A model generated the notes under the pieces. The model was not told the origin of the DNA. It worked only from the letters and a program-made list of their open reading frames with translations, and searched no databases. A stretch of DNA of 64,000 nt from Phytomonas francai (Eukaryota; Euglenozoa; Kinetoplastea; Trypanosomatida; Trypanosomatidae), in the NCBI GenBank assembly GCA_001766655.1, contig MJCC01000010.1, forward strand, positions 185,201 to 249,200, in the 5' to 3' direction. This document shows, piece after piece, positions 10,213-21,299 of this stretch. The stretch's first letter is position 1. Every line of letters starts with the position of its first letter. A program made the translations under genes and the position numbers.

Positions 10213-11114
10213 TTCTGCGGTTGGTCTTAAAAACGAGAAAATGGGGTGTGATAGAAGTGTTTTCGAGGAATAAGATCAAACAAAGGCCAAACGGGAGCAA
10301 TGCGATCTAAGGCGGAGAAGAAGCTGCTTATTGGGTATTTTGATTGAATATTGTTGCCCATTGCTTTTTCAGTGTGTGATTTTTATTTGCACATTCCCCC
10401 CCCCCCCCCCCTTACTCTTTCCACATCTGGTTGAGATAGAGTCATGCAGATTACTACACATTTGGTATCGTACGTTAAGGGGTGTGGTACATTTTAGTGA
10501 TAGGAATTAATGTAGGTAGGGGGAGGGCCCCGCAACAGTGCCTTTCTATTTTCATTCCAACCCAATATGCGTAGACAACTTTATTGGTAGCGATCGGATT
10601 AGCTATATCTATGAAAGAGTATTGACAGACAAAGATTTTATTGCTGCTGATATTTAGTACCTTTCCCTTTTAATAAATTCTCTTTCTCTGTGTGTCTACA
10701 TTGAAATTCCACATATTTTCCCCTTCTGGCAATTCTATTCTGCTAGTTTAATTGCTTTTTAGCGACAACTAAAAGGCCATACTAACAATTATTTACTTCT
10801 AAAACCAAGTTAATTTTGCATTTGTATAGCTTAACTAGTTATATTATTTAATTCACCTGTTAGTAAACGAAGTTTACGTGGCATAAGATTAGATTTACAG
10901 AAGGGTATCAGCTTTTTAATTATTTTATTACTTATTTTATTGGATATTTCCGATCATTAGACTTTTTCAGTTTTTGTATTGCCGAGAGAGGGTAAAATTG
11001 TACTTTCATCAAGGGTCCAACGTTATATATATATATAAGGAGAAAAACAATTTTTTTTTTCGCATAATAGCTACATAATACTATATATTTTCACTTTTTG
11101 TAGATCCTTCACAC
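10213..11114. other. Intergenic spacer with C16 run and likely splice acceptor
   Basis: AT-rich spacer. It holds a run of 16 C at 10396-10411 followed by a pyrimidine stretch, and a (TA)7 tract at 11024-11037. T10 at 11051-11060 and a second pyrimidine stretch lead to a TAG whose AG is at 11102-11103. Splicing there would leave an 11-base 5' UTR for the gene at 11115. Confidence 0.5.
10396..10411 (+). repeat. C16 homopolymer
   Basis: Exactly 16 consecutive C in an intergenic region. Two other C runs in the window, at 33264-33279 and 42740-42755, have the same length. It may serve as, or derive from, a polypyrimidine tract. Confidence 0.95.
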
Positions 11115-13811
11115 ATGAGCTTGTACACCGTCAGCAGCGAGAGCAGTGCCTGCTGCTCTCCGTCTAACGATACCCTCATGCTCGGGGTTTCCGTTGGAGG
11201 AGTCAAAGGGGGTGCGAACCCACGTTCCCTTGTGAGGCCCCACACGAATGACTCCCAAAAAACAGAAAGCGCTTCGGCTGTTGTCCGTGCCGTGGCCGCG
11301 GACTATTCGAAGCAGATGGAGGCCCTGCGCGACCGCACCAGCGCGCTTGAGCGGTGCAAGATGCTGGTGAACAAGGCGCGCCTCACACCTGTTAAAACAA
11401 GGAACAAAGACACGTTGCAGCCAACGCAAATTCATACAGAGCTCCTCGCCGCGCAGGAAAAGGCAGCGGACGGGAGTAAGGTAAATGGTTTCGCGACCGG
11501 GGAAGCCATGAAGCATCAAACGGCTGCCGGTCCGATGACTGACGCATCTTCTGCATCGCGCAACGATCGGCAGTCTTTAAAAGAGCGGTTGACAATTTCT
11601 ACAAAGAGTCTGGAGGGCATGCAAGGTGGTGGAACCCGGAAAGCAGCCGATTCCGATTCCTCCGCTGCATCCCTCCGTAGCCCACTTTTGCAAGCGAAGG
11701 ATGATAGTTCGAACCACTTGGATAATACCACGCAGCATCTGGGCGCGCCTGATACGAAACTTTTAGCCGCAGTGGATTCTGAACAGATCCAGACAGAACC
11801 CAATACGCAGCCTCCTGCTTTGCTCGAACCGGTTGAACTCCCATCAAATCCTAACCGCGATTGCATGCGTCCTGACTACGATCCCATTACAAGCCGCAGC
11901 AGTTTTCACGACAGAACACATTCTTTGGACAGCAACAACTTGAACGTGAAGTCCGATACGAATTCTGTAGTTCGGTTAAGCGCCCCTGCAGGCGACCCGC
12001 TATCGGACCCCAACTCCTGCCTTCCACACATAGATGAAAAGGAGTTCCAAGGGCCATCGAAGGCTCTTAAATCAACTAAGACCAATTCTGTGAAGCAACT
12101 AATGGCTAAGAAGAACGCAAAAGACGAGAAAATGAATGTACTGCACGAAGTTGGTCCGAACGAGGAGTGCATAGCTGCAAATGGAAGTCAAACCGCCTTT
12201 TGGATTAGACCCTCTTCTGCACTTTATGAGATGACAGCCAGCATCGCAGCCAAACGCAAGGACACCTCGCGGATAAAGATCGGCAGCGAAGGCGAATCGG
12301 TCGAGAATACTCGCGGCAGAGCGTCGTGCGGCAGCAAACATTTGTCAGAGGTGTCTCTAGACGACAGTCGTCCACAGTTCACAACTTACTTTTCTTCGCA
12401 CCGCGCCCCGACGAAGGGTAGTGATAGCAGAGCCTCAAAAATGTCAGCTCGTTCGTCGAACCCGACAGTGCGCAACAGCTGCTTGGTGTCTCCTCGCGCC
12501 CCCTCGCTCTCCTACGACCTTTTAGCACAGTCAAAGCCTTCCCATTGCAGTTCCGCGCGTCCGGCGGGCTCCCGGTCACCTACAATCAGTGTTCCCCTTT
12601 CCCGCAAAAACAGTCAGAGCGCCTGCTCCAATCTGCCTGCTTCTTCTCAGAGGAGACACCTCACCGTGTCGGACTCGAACCGGAGCTCGATGACATTACC
12701 CCCCACCACGGAGCATCACAAAGCCAGCGCGGCTAAGGCCAAGGCTGCCCCGCCGTCCCGCCCGAGCAGCCGAAAAAGCGACCCGCACATCAGCGAGGTT
12801 CTGGCCGTATTGAACGTCTCCTCCAAACAAGCCACCTCGGCACTAAAAGCGACGAATACGTCACCAAGGACCACGCAAAGGAGGCACTCGGTGAGCTTTG
12901 ACACTCCCCAATCGGAAACCTCAGTGGCGGGGATGGATCCGGTGCCGGATGGGCTGCCCCCGAAGGCCACGCCACGGAACCTAGCCTCGAGCGTTCTCGT
13001 TTCCGCACGCTCTTCATTGTCCGCGACGTCTATGAAAGGGAGGGAGAATCTTCCTTCCACGATCCACACTTCCGTATTGGAGAGTCCCGCAGAAGAAAAG
13101 CGTAATTCAACTGCACCATTTGGTCATTCCCCCTTAAACGATGGTAAGCAGAACTTGATGAGTACCCCAGGGAAGCAAGACGGTGTGGAGCTTTCAAAAT
13201 CTAAGCTTCGTAGCCGCGGCAACACCAATGCCCTCTATGTATCTTCCGCAGATCACTCCTTGATTGAGATGGATAAGGAAAACATTTTAGACGATAATCG
13301 CTTTAAATCGAATCGAAATTCTCACCCCGAGGGACGCTTGTCTGCTCTTGGCACACGCCTCCGGTTTTCAGCAAACGAGATGGTGGGTTCGATGCTGCAG
13401 GGGATTATCCAGCAGACGCGTCGTGTGCTGCCATGCTACTTGTGTGCGGAGATGATCAACGCGACGACCTATCACGTGCACATGGAGATCTGCCGTAGGA
13501 CGACTGAGGAGCTGATGGAGGAGCATGCAATTCCGCAGAGGGTGTGGGAGAAGATAAAGAAAATTTCGAGGACGCCCGTGCCCATTTCGTCGTCAAGCCA
13601 GGAGGAACGCGATGCATTTGTGGTGTCTTGCTATAACTGCGCTCTAGAGCTCGTTATACCATGTCGAACATGCGGGACTCGTATTCGCATTCACGATGCA
13701 AAAGAGCACGAAATGCTGTGTGGTAAGGCCTACTATGCAAACAGCAAAGCCGCCCAGCGTGTTCAGAACGCGGCTGATCATATTTTGAGTCATGCTGTCG
13801 ATACCGAATAG
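11115..13811 (+). CDS. Low-complexity protein with C-terminal C2HC-type zinc fingers
   Basis: Protein of 898 residues, function unknown. Most of it (about 1-750) is Ser/Thr/Pro/Lys-rich and probably disordered. The C-terminal ~130 residues look folded. A CxxC at C774 is followed by HxxxC about 12 residues later (CYLCAEMI...HMEIC). A second unit starts at C850 (CRTC...HEMLC). Another CxxC (CYNC) lies just before it. The CxxC-x12-HxxxC spacing recalls ZC2HC1/FAM164-type fingers. Nucleic-acid or protein binding is possible, but nothing visible decides. The ATG follows a likely splice acceptor at 11102-11103. Confidence 0.8.
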   Translation: MSLYTVSSESSACCSPSNDTLMLGVSVGGVKGGANPRSLVRPHTNDSQKTESASAVVRAVAADYSKQMEALRDRTSALERCKMLVNKARLTPVKTRNKDTLQPTQIHTELLAAQEKAADGSKVNGFATGEAMKHQTAAGPMTDASSASRNDRQSLKERLTISTKSLEGMQGGGTRKAADSDSSAASLRSPLLQAKDDSSNHLDNTTQHLGAPDTKLLAAVDSEQIQTEPNTQPPALLEPVELPSNPNRDCMRPDYDPITSRSSFHDRTHSLDSNNLNVKSDTNSVVRLSAPAGDPLSDPNSCLPHIDEKEFQGPSKALKSTKTNSVKQLMAKKNAKDEKMNVLHEVGPNEECIAANGSQTAFWIRPSSALYEMTASIAAKRKDTSRIKIGSEGESVENTRGRASCGSKHLSEVSLDDSRPQFTTYFSSHRAPTKGSDSRASKMSARSSNPTVRNSCLVSPRAPSLSYDLLAQSKPSHCSSARPAGSRSPTISVPLSRKNSQSACSNLPASSQRRHLTVSDSNRSSMTLPPTTEHHKASAAKAKAAPPSRPSSRKSDPHISEVLAVLNVSSKQATSALKATNTSPRTTQRRHSVSFDTPQSETSVAGMDPVPDGLPPKATPRNLASSVLVSARSSLSATSMKGRENLPSTIHTSVLESPAEEKRNSTAPFGHSPLNDGKQNLMSTPGKQDGVELSKSKLRSRGNTNALYVSSADHSLIEMDKENILDDNRFKSNRNSHPEGRLSALGTRLRFSANEMVGSMLQGIIQQTRRVLPCYLCAEMINATTYHVHMEICRRTTEELMEEHAIPQRVWEKIKKISRTPVPISSSSQEERDAFVVSCYNCALELVIPCRTCGTRIRIHDAKEHEMLCGKAYYANSKAAQRVQNAADHILSHAVDTE

Positions 13812-14334
13812 AAACCTTTACAAGTATTTAAGCAGATAGTAAAATTCTTCTAGGAAGAATCTCATCACTGATGAGGCTCTCTTCCTGAAGCGAGAAAAAA
13901 AGCTGATAGAATTGTAGAGATAAAAGGGTGAAAACAGTTCGAGGTAAAACAGTCATATTTTTGATCTTATCATTTTTCATAGGACTTGTATTTTTTATTT
14001 TTTTTAAAATAGAAAGGTTTTAATCCTTTTTCATGGACTCCTTGCTGTACCTACATTGTATTTATTGATATTGAAAAATTGAAATAACGTACGAATATTC
14101 TATATAGCCTAATAAGATATGTGCGTGGCTATGAATTTTCCATACACACCTTTCTTTTCCGTTTCTATCAGTTCGTTTTTAGTCTTTTTCTTTAAAAAAA
14201 AAAAAAGAAAGAAAGGCTTGCCGATAAGTTTTTCCCCTCTTTGTCGAAGAAAGAAAGGGTATTGATAGCTTGATCATGTAAAGTGTAAAAGGATAGGAAG
14301 GCTTTATCTCTCTTCAAATATTATTTGCTATAGA
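13812..14334. other. Intergenic spacer
   Basis: AT-rich. A strong pyrimidine region lies at about 14149-14195, followed by A13 and purine repeats. It is a plausible splice and polyadenylation signal region for the flanking genes. Confidence 0.45.
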
Positions 14335-15741
14335 ATGACCGACAGTATTGATGATCTTTCAGAAGCTCTTATTAGCACCTATGATTACCTTAGCTCCTTG
14401 CTTCATCTTCCCTTGATTGAGAGGGAATTATATGAGATGGTTTTTGTTAACGAGCTACGGCAGCGAAGCGATGGTAGTGTGTGCATTAAGTACTATGATG
14501 CCCATGACACATCTGGAAAAGGGCAAGTTGATGTGGATGTATTGCTGGGTGCATTGAAGATCATTATTGTTGCACTAAAGAAGCATTATCGACGTACAGT
14601 GGCAGCATTAAGTCACATCATAAACCGTGAAAATATAATTTCTCAGATGATCGATTTGTGTAAAAAATACGACAGTGGGGGATGCGCCCTAGATCAAGTG
14701 CAAGTGTCGTTCTTGTTGATTCTCCTGGAGTACCAGAATGCGACCTTGCGCGTGGTTGAGGCCATCGCGGAGTGGCGGCGGCAGCTCAGCAGACCGTATC
14801 CTTTCTGCGTCTTTAATTCCACGGTTAATTACCTAGAGCGGATTGTAGAGGACTGCGAGGCCTTCTCATCGTGTCCCTTGGGTCGCTCACTCAGGCTACA
14901 TTTGAATGCCTTTCCGTGTGGCTCGAACATCAATTTTCCCCGCATGTTGCGGTCTCACCGATTAATATGGCGCTCTCGGATCATAAATACAGGGTCTGTT
15001 TTACAAGAGGGTGTAAGGGGTCTTATGCCGGATAGCGTTAATGCCTTGCCAGCACCCTATAGACCGTTTTCGAGGCCAGCTCTTTGCCCCAAGCCACTGC
15101 ACCACGCACTCCAAAGTGAAGAACGCAATACCATCAAAAATCAGCGACACCGAATAGACACTCACACAGGAAATTCCGAAGCGTCTATAAAAGAGATGAA
15201 CTCGCGGCTACTTGTGGTAGAAGATTTGATCTTGAAAGAGGCGGCTGTGCAGAAGCGTCTGGCAAAGGAGCTATACAATTTAGCGGATGCCGCTCATGAG
15301 GATAACAGCTGCTGTAATGGAAAGTTTTTATTAACACTATCGCTCCCAGGGCTGTTTTTGCCGTCAGAACCGCTTGAGGAACATTATGAGGCTTCCGCCC
15401 TTCCTCTAGATAAAACCCAGTGGAGGGACACCTTGCTGCAGTTACTGGACAAGGAGCACTGCATAAAATTGGCGTCCCAGACACGTGCTATACTTAAGAG
15501 GCAAAAATCCCGTTTTTTAAATGGACCAAAACCGCATGAGATGTCAATAGAATCATCCACTCCAGATAGCTTAGGGCAGTCTTCCGCTTCGTGTAGTTTC
15601 TCAGATTCGGGAAGCAGTCATAGCACGGATACAACTTCAACCTCTTTGCTGCCGCAGTCTAGTGCCTCCCGTGCACGGCGTCGTCTTGTGAGGGTAAAAC
15701 TCTTGTCTGAGGAACTATTGCGGCAGACGTCGGCCCAATAA
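14335..15741 (+). CDS. Hypothetical protein with degenerate EF-hand-like segment
   Basis: Protein of 468 residues, family not recognised. The N-terminal ~190 residues are helical. They include a loop resembling an EF-hand (DTSGKGQVD, residues about 55-63), with a Val where the final Glu is expected. A weaker second loop (YDSGGCALD) lies about 50 residues later. This spacing recalls paired EF-hands, but calcium binding is doubtful. Residues about 280-310 may form a short coiled coil. The C-terminal ~70 residues are Ser-rich and end in a basic helix. The start is the first ATG of the frame. Confidence 0.75.
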   Translation: MTDSIDDLSEALISTYDYLSSLLHLPLIERELYEMVFVNELRQRSDGSVCIKYYDAHDTSGKGQVDVDVLLGALKIIIVALKKHYRRTVAALSHIINRENIISQMIDLCKKYDSGGCALDQVQVSFLLILLEYQNATLRVVEAIAEWRRQLSRPYPFCVFNSTVNYLERIVEDCEAFSSCPLGRSLRLHLNAFPCGSNINFPRMLRSHRLIWRSRIINTGSVLQEGVRGLMPDSVNALPAPYRPFSRPALCPKPLHHALQSEERNTIKNQRHRIDTHTGNSEASIKEMNSRLLVVEDLILKEAAVQKRLAKELYNLADAAHEDNSCCNGKFLLTLSLPGLFLPSEPLEEHYEASALPLDKTQWRDTLLQLLDKEHCIKLASQTRAILKRQKSRFLNGPKPHEMSIESSTPDSLGQSSASCSFSDSGSSHSTDTTSTSLLPQSSASRARRRLVRVKLLSEELLRQTSAQ

Positions 15742-16451
15742 CTAGGGATTCCAAGCAATTCGCTATCAACGCATTGACACCCGTGGCACTCTGCCGAGTA
15801 TGCCAATGGATGGTAGGGTCAGAATCTGTCTTCTACCAATGAAACAAGTCATGCGGTGGGAAAAAGATGTCTGCCTTTTTATTTTGTAATTTTATTATTT
15901 TCTTTAGCAATACGGATGTGCGACATTTTTTCATCTTCCCCCTTAAAGCTATTTCTTCTGTGGAAACATCAAAACTTTTGACCAGGGTTATTCACAATAT
16001 TCTCCCCACGTCTCCCTTTGAAAATGTTTGGGAAGACATTCCGAGGCGTCTAGCTTTTGATATAGACCTGTAAATATATATTTGCTTGTCGACCGCTGCT
16101 ATTAGGTCCCACTGAAACTGACAGGAGAAGCGAAGGGGCCCAAACCCTTGGTAAAAATGGAAAATTGTTGTTTCTCCATTTAGTTTAGCTCTATCCTACG
16201 GCTATAGAGGGGTGCTTTTACGTGCTCGCTTGTCAAAAATGATTACTTCATTTTAGTTGCATCCTTTTCCCAACGCCTATTGTTACGCAACTAACTGGAT
16301 CTATATATTGGTTTACATAAGCGGTAAGGTAGAAAATAGAAGAAAAATAGAATTACACTAGCAGTAGCTGTATATTATTCTTAGTAGTATAGCATTAGCA
16401 CAAATATTATAAGGGGACTTAACTGCAGGGGCATCTGATCCCAACGTTAGA
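15742..16451. other. Intergenic spacer
   Basis: Mostly AT-rich. A 68-codon frame from an ATG at 15867 to 16073 is possible, but its first half is a T-rich hydrophobic run and I see no family signal. A pyrimidine stretch at about 16260-16277 could serve splicing of the CX9C gene. Confidence 0.4.
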
Positions 16452-16820
16452 ATGAGTCCGGTGCCTAATAAATTAGCGGCTCATGAACGCGGGGAGGGTG
16501 ACAACGCGAGCACCGCGTCAGCCAGTGCGCACATAAGCGATTTCACTGAATCTAAGCACGCCCGTGTGTCTACGCACGCTACCAGCATCGGTCACTCTCG
16601 AGAAACGAACCCCTATTTGCATTACCGCCGCTCTTTTTTGACTTCCTTTTTTGGTTCTAATGAACCAGAGTGGTATTTGAATAATGAGAAGAGCGTGCAT
16701 CCTTGCAAGATCATCTCAAATGAAGTGCATAAATGCCTAAATGAAAATGGTAATAATTACTTCATGTGTCAGTCTCGTGTCGCAGCGCTGCAAAAATGTA
16801 TTAATGAGTTTAGAATTTAG
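16452..16820 (+). CDS. Twin CX9C (CHCH) mitochondrial protein
   Basis: Protein of 122 residues. Its C-terminal 40 residues hold two CX9C pairs, C85-X9-C95 and C106-X9-C116, separated by ten residues. This is the coiled-coil-helix fold of small intermembrane-space proteins oxidised through the Erv1 pathway, many of which help assemble cytochrome oxidase or MICOS. The N-terminal ~70 residues are polar and probably disordered, unlike the shortest family members. Which CHCH family member it is cannot be told from the sequence. Confidence 0.8.
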   Translation: MSPVPNKLAAHERGEGDNASTASASAHISDFTESKHARVSTHATSIGHSRETNPYLHYRRSFLTSFFGSNEPEWYLNNEKSVHPCKIISNEVHKCLNENGNNYFMCQSRVAALQKCINEFRI

Positions 16821-17517
16821 GCAATGACGGTGTTTAGTATTTTTTTATACGTGGTATTTTAAAAATTTCATTTCTTTTCTCCTTGTTCGTTTGCACTTAT
16901 ATGCGGATATGTAGCGCGAAGTGTGAGGCAGAAGATAAACTATTATTTTGTGAAAGGGAAGATTTTAGAAGATACTTCTTAGCATGGTTGGTGCCATTGC
17001 CTCCTGTATTTCTTTTTCCTTAAGGTCTAGCACCGTTATCTATATTCGGATTTTGTTCGAATTTAGGTCATTTTATAATTTGTAGCTTACTTTTTACTGT
17101 AGGGTTATGCATTCTGGTATACTAATTGCATAATTCGTAATGGCAAAGGTGTAGGGAAGCGAGTGCTGAATGAGAGGGCATAGGGTACATATTTGACAGT
17201 TTTTCGGAATTTTTGTTTATTTTATCGCGCTAATGATGATTCATTGGATACATCTGCTTTCAGTTCCACTGTTTTACTGTTTCGTTGCGTAGATATCCGA
17301 GTCAAAGGGGAAATACAGAGGGGAACTGTTGGAGGTTGTTGTCCTTGTGTGTGAGAAAGGGTAGAGAGCATTTGACGTAGCTTGCATTTTCATGTTGATC
17401 ACCGTTATTGTGTTTTTCATCTATTTCTAACCCCTTTTCCCATTTCACTGGACGTTTGCTTGCAGTTGTTACTTTTTTTCCATTTTTTTAAAACCTAGGC
17501 CCCAACACCAGTATTTA
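16821..17517. other. Intergenic spacer with probable splice acceptor
   Basis: AT-rich. A pyrimidine tract at about 17469-17490 is followed by AG at 17497-17498 and again at 17510-17511, close to the ATG at 17518. No coding or RNA-gene signal seen. Confidence 0.5.
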
Positions 17518-18630
17518 ATGCAGCTCTTGCAGACTTTACAGACATCTTATACACCCGATAGTTACGTGCTGGACGGCTGCTTATGCAATGGGACTTCTAC
17601 AATAGCTCTCTCGACGTCACAGCAAACCCTGCGCCTTTACAACACCCAAACCACGACCTTTCTGTTCGATTTAGCGAATCACACGAAACCCATCACAGAC
17701 GTGGTGGCCACCCCCGCCAACCCTAGCACACTGTACTCCTCACAGAGTGACTCAGGGGTTATGATCTCGGACCTGAGGCAGGGTAAGGCGGTTCATTTCC
17801 TAACTGAGATGTCAAGTAGTGGTCTAACATGCAACTCTATTAGTATCTCTCCTTCGGCCCAGACCATGGCTATCGCCACGGGCAGCGATATTCACCTTGT
17901 CGATAGCAGGACCTGGCAATCCAAGTCATGCATTGAGCAGATGCACACGGACGAGGTGTCTCGCGTGCGGTTCCTCAACGAGGACGTTATTTGCTCTGCT
18001 GGGGAGGATCAGATGGTCAATTTCATGACCACGGACTCGTCTGTGTGCGAGGACGACATCCTTTTGCAGGCTACATGCTGTGGCGAAGTCGTTACGAAGA
18101 TGAGCTGCCTCAGCGAGGTTGGGTTGATGACGATGGTCGGGAGTTGCGAAAATGGATACTTGTACCCATTCGATTTAGAAAAGACTGAAACCCGGTTTGA
18201 GCGCCCTGACTTTCAAACCTATTTAGTAGATTGGTGTGTTCTTGGTGGGCAGCTTTGCCTTCTCCTCGGACGCCGTGACGACGACGGCAATGCCGGTCCG
18301 CTTTCGGTACTCAACTTTGGTACCAAGGCGCAGCACGAGCTGAAGCCCATGGCGCACAGGGAAATTTGTCGTATGGCACTTGGCATCGGCAGTCGTCTTA
18401 TCACAGGCGGAGAGGACGGCTTGTTGGCCTTTTGGGCTTGTGATGAGGGAGCTTCCGAGGGTGGTTCTGGTCTGGAGAGGGCTGCCTCGATCGCGTCCGC
18501 CCCTCAGGGTGTCACAAAGGCACTCCCAACAGTCTCCCACTGCTATGGGAAAAAGGGACAGAGACAACATTCGGCAAATGGCAAGAGCCTTGCACAGTTA
18601 CCTAGGCGGGGTCCCGGTAAGCCGTACTGA
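17518..18630 (+). CDS. WD40-repeat protein, WDR89-like
   Basis: Protein of 370 residues built of repeating units of about 40 residues. These have internal strands and typical ends such as ISDLRQG, HLVDSRTW, SAGEDQMVNF and TGGEDGLLAFW. The number and spacing fit a single seven-bladed propeller. The overall layout and the short basic tail resemble WDR89-type proteins, but that match is from memory and moderate. The last ~55 residues are low complexity and basic (KKGQRQH, LPRRGPGK), perhaps for nuclear or RNA contact. It is probably a scaffold with no catalysis of its own. Confidence 0.75.
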   Translation: MQLLQTLQTSYTPDSYVLDGCLCNGTSTIALSTSQQTLRLYNTQTTTFLFDLANHTKPITDVVATPANPSTLYSSQSDSGVMISDLRQGKAVHFLTEMSSSGLTCNSISISPSAQTMAIATGSDIHLVDSRTWQSKSCIEQMHTDEVSRVRFLNEDVICSAGEDQMVNFMTTDSSVCEDDILLQATCCGEVVTKMSCLSEVGLMTMVGSCENGYLYPFDLEKTETRFERPDFQTYLVDWCVLGGQLCLLLGRRDDDGNAGPLSVLNFGTKAQHELKPMAHREICRMALGIGSRLITGGEDGLLAFWACDEGASEGGSGLERAASIASAPQGVTKALPTVSHCYGKKGQRQHSANGKSLAQLPRRGPGKPY

Positions 18631-19655
18631 TGGGCCTTAGGAACTGGTAACTTCTACGTGGACTGACAACCTATGTTGCCCTGGTTATTCTAAAGGATTA
18701 GGGATCCGAAAGGTTAAGGAAAATGCGTACACTTGAAAGCAATTCTTAAATAGAAGTATGCATTGACTTGCTTTTTTCCCTAAAAATTACCGGATAGCAC
18801 TGAATTCGTGTGTTTTTATTGCTAAGCAAGAAATTGAAGTAATACAATCTGACCCTTCCATTCACCTGTATTTATTTATCTATAGATTGACGTTCAAATC
18901 TGTGTGCTCGAGGGTTGGTTTCGGCATTTGATTGAGGAAAAACAGTGGCAACCCGATACAGAAACCCAAATGATAAAATTAACTTCCGAAAGGTAAAAGT
19001 AGAATCCCGTAGTGCTAATTACCAACCGATCTACAAGAGATGTATCGGTCGTTGCCCCCCTTCATCCAATCAATCAGTCTTTTTGTACGCTACCCGCAAG
19101 CTTTAACGTGGTATTCCTTTGATCTTTCTGTCTTATACTAGAAAACATGTTCTGAGGCTATTTGGCTCACACATAAAATTTATCTTCCAATCGTTGGTCT
19201 AGATTTTGGAATTCCCTAAACACAGGGGAGGGCATCGCCGTTATTGACATGGGAGATGCTAGAAGCAATAATTTTCTCTTTCTAAGACGGTTAATACGAT
19301 CTAATGATGGTAATGAGAAAATTATGAGGTGAGGGGTAGGTTTTTGTTTACCTCTTTAATAGTTTGCATTCACGTAAGCCTCATTTCTTTGTTTCCATTA
19401 ATAATCTTATGATAATAACATGATAACAAAGTCATGGTACCCAACGATAAAAGACAAAAAAGTATGAAGTGTGTGAGTAGCTTCGTTCTTAGATTCCTTA
19501 TACTTTGTTTATATATGTCAGCCTTCTGAATGTCTGTCTAGACTGTGAATGACAGTTTGGTTTCTTTTAATTGTTTTACAAGTATTAGTTAGGCGAGCTC
19601 ATCCTAGCAGGAAATAAATTGTATTTTACAAATCTATTAAAGGCTTAGTGTCAAT
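18631..19655. other. Intergenic spacer
   Basis: 1025 bases, AT-rich, with no supported reading frame or RNA gene. A T-rich tract at about 19558-19578 followed by AG at 19581-19582 is the best splice acceptor candidate for the next gene. Confidence 0.5.
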
Positions 19656-20894
19656 ATGGGTTCTGAGGATCTCCCGAAGACTTCTGCCACAGTGTCTGTG
19701 CATGAGCAAGAGATGCCGTGGCGCCGAAAATCCACAAGACATTTTTTTATTTTTTATTGTTTGATTCTTATCGTTGTTTTGGGGGTTTACTACACCGTGC
19801 TTTTTTCGGAGTACATTGAGCTTCCAATTGATGACCTTCTGATTTCGCTTAGCAATTATTGTCCCACGCAAGGCGTTGGGAAGAGTGACTTAGAATTGCA
19901 TCGAGAAATGCAAGCTTTACCTCTTCCGCCTGCGACCTTTGGTGTGGGTGTTTGGGTTGACAAGTCCAGCATACTACCTATAGTGCACAGCACCTTAAGA
20001 CAAATTGAGCAGCGCTTGTCCGATATACCTCAGCAGCCAAATAATTTAAACAAAACCGTGGAGAAAAAGAGATATATTTATCATTTTGTGCATATGCAAG
20101 CAGAGGCTCGCGAAGAAATCATGTTAACACACTCTAACACATCTGATGTGCACATGTTCCAAAGCCAGACAGATGCCATTAGGGCCTTAAGTGAGCGCGC
20201 GAGGTCACAACAGATGGGTTTGCGGACTTTTAAGCATGCATTCAATCCAGACCTCACCAAGGAGATGCAAATGATCGCCCTCAGTATATTTAGCTTACCC
20301 GCCAATCTTTTCGGCTTTGTTCAGGATCCTCAGACAAATTCTATCTGGTGTCACACCTTTGACGTTTTGCAGTCATTCTGTGTTGTTCTTGCCGACACTC
20401 AGGACCAAAGTGGGGTGAACAACAGTAGTGTTTCGAACGACATGCAGTATCTTGATGGATTAATAGAGAAGGATGTCACTGCAGGAATTGCATCAGTGTT
20501 GGCGGAGAGCCTATCAATTGACTCTTTTCGTCCCGACGATGTTAGGGTGTGGGATCAGTTGCGCAGCCAAGCTGGCTGTTTGTATACAATGCGCTCGTTG
20601 TGGGCGTTACGTGATACTCTAAGGGAAAGACTTAACATGCGCACTCATCACAAATTACAGGGTATATTTACCCGGGTCCAGCACTTCATTAGGGAAGGAG
20701 AATTTGTGTTGGCTGCACGGGCCGCCGATGACCTTCAATTTTATCCACTGCTTGCTCCGGATGTGTTTTTGCCTTTGGACTATGAATTGACATGCCATGC
20801 TGTTGTTCTTTTACCTTTTATTTTTATGGCATGCTTAGGTGCCTCATTCGAATTAAAAAGTTTTTTTCTCAAAAAGCGATGTAAAAAGGCGTAA
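19656..20894 (+). CDS. PIG-S/TTA1-like GPI transamidase subunit (probable)
   Basis: Protein of 412 residues with one membrane helix near each end (about 30-50 and 381-399) and a large region between them that would face the ER lumen. This is the topology of PIG-S. The segment before the last helix also matches PIG-S in pattern: an LWALRDTL helix, a second helix, then a ...FYPLLAPDVFLPLDYE stretch entering the membrane. African trypanosomes are described as having TTA1 and TTA2 in place of PIG-S and PIG-U, so TTA1 is the best candidate. The complex attaches GPI anchors to proteins in the ER. The luminal domain is shorter than in animal PIG-S (about 555 residues in total). The assignment rests on topology and weak similarity. 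Confidence 0.5.
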   Translation: MGSEDLPKTSATVSVHEQEMPWRRKSTRHFFIFYCLILIVVLGVYYTVLFSEYIELPIDDLLISLSNYCPTQGVGKSDLELHREMQALPLPPATFGVGVWVDKSSILPIVHSTLRQIEQRLSDIPQQPNNLNKTVEKKRYIYHFVHMQAEAREEIMLTHSNTSDVHMFQSQTDAIRALSERARSQQMGLRTFKHAFNPDLTKEMQMIALSIFSLPANLFGFVQDPQTNSIWCHTFDVLQSFCVVLADTQDQSGVNNSSVSNDMQYLDGLIEKDVTAGIASVLAESLSIDSFRPDDVRVWDQLRSQAGCLYTMRSLWALRDTLRERLNMRTHHKLQGIFTRVQHFIREGEFVLAARAADDLQFYPLLAPDVFLPLDYELTCHAVVLLPFIFMACLGASFELKSFFLKKRCKKA

Positions 20895-21299
20895 TACAAT
20901 GGGTAATTTTTGTTTCGTCCCTGGATTCGCAACCTCCCTCTGTTTTCAAGGAATGTGTGAGCGTCCTATTCCTTGGAGGTATTGTTATAATTATCACTTC
21001 TGAGAGTTTCAGTTTTGTCTTTATGGCCATACGGGTTCGAATAGTTTGTTCTCTTGTGTTGTCAAGGGAAGGAGGAACGGCACGTGTGGGCTGTGACGAT
21101 ATTTGTGGGATAATTTTAATATGCCCATTTTCTATTTTAAGATATATGGATACAGGTGGAAAGTCAAAAAAGACGTCCAACAAAACACTGGCAAACAACC
21201 TCATATAGTTGTTTTTATTCACATTCGATATTCTTTGTTATTGATTCGCTCTTCCTCAAATTTTTATATTTTAGAATATCTCCTGCGCGTACTCTTGCT
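20895..21299. other. Intergenic spacer with clear splice acceptor
   Basis: A long pyrimidine-rich stretch at about 21209-21272 ends in TTTTAG, with AG at 21273-21274, 25 bases before the ATG at 21300. The reading frame of the next gene stays open through this stretch only from a GTG, so the upstream part is not coding. Confidence 0.6.
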
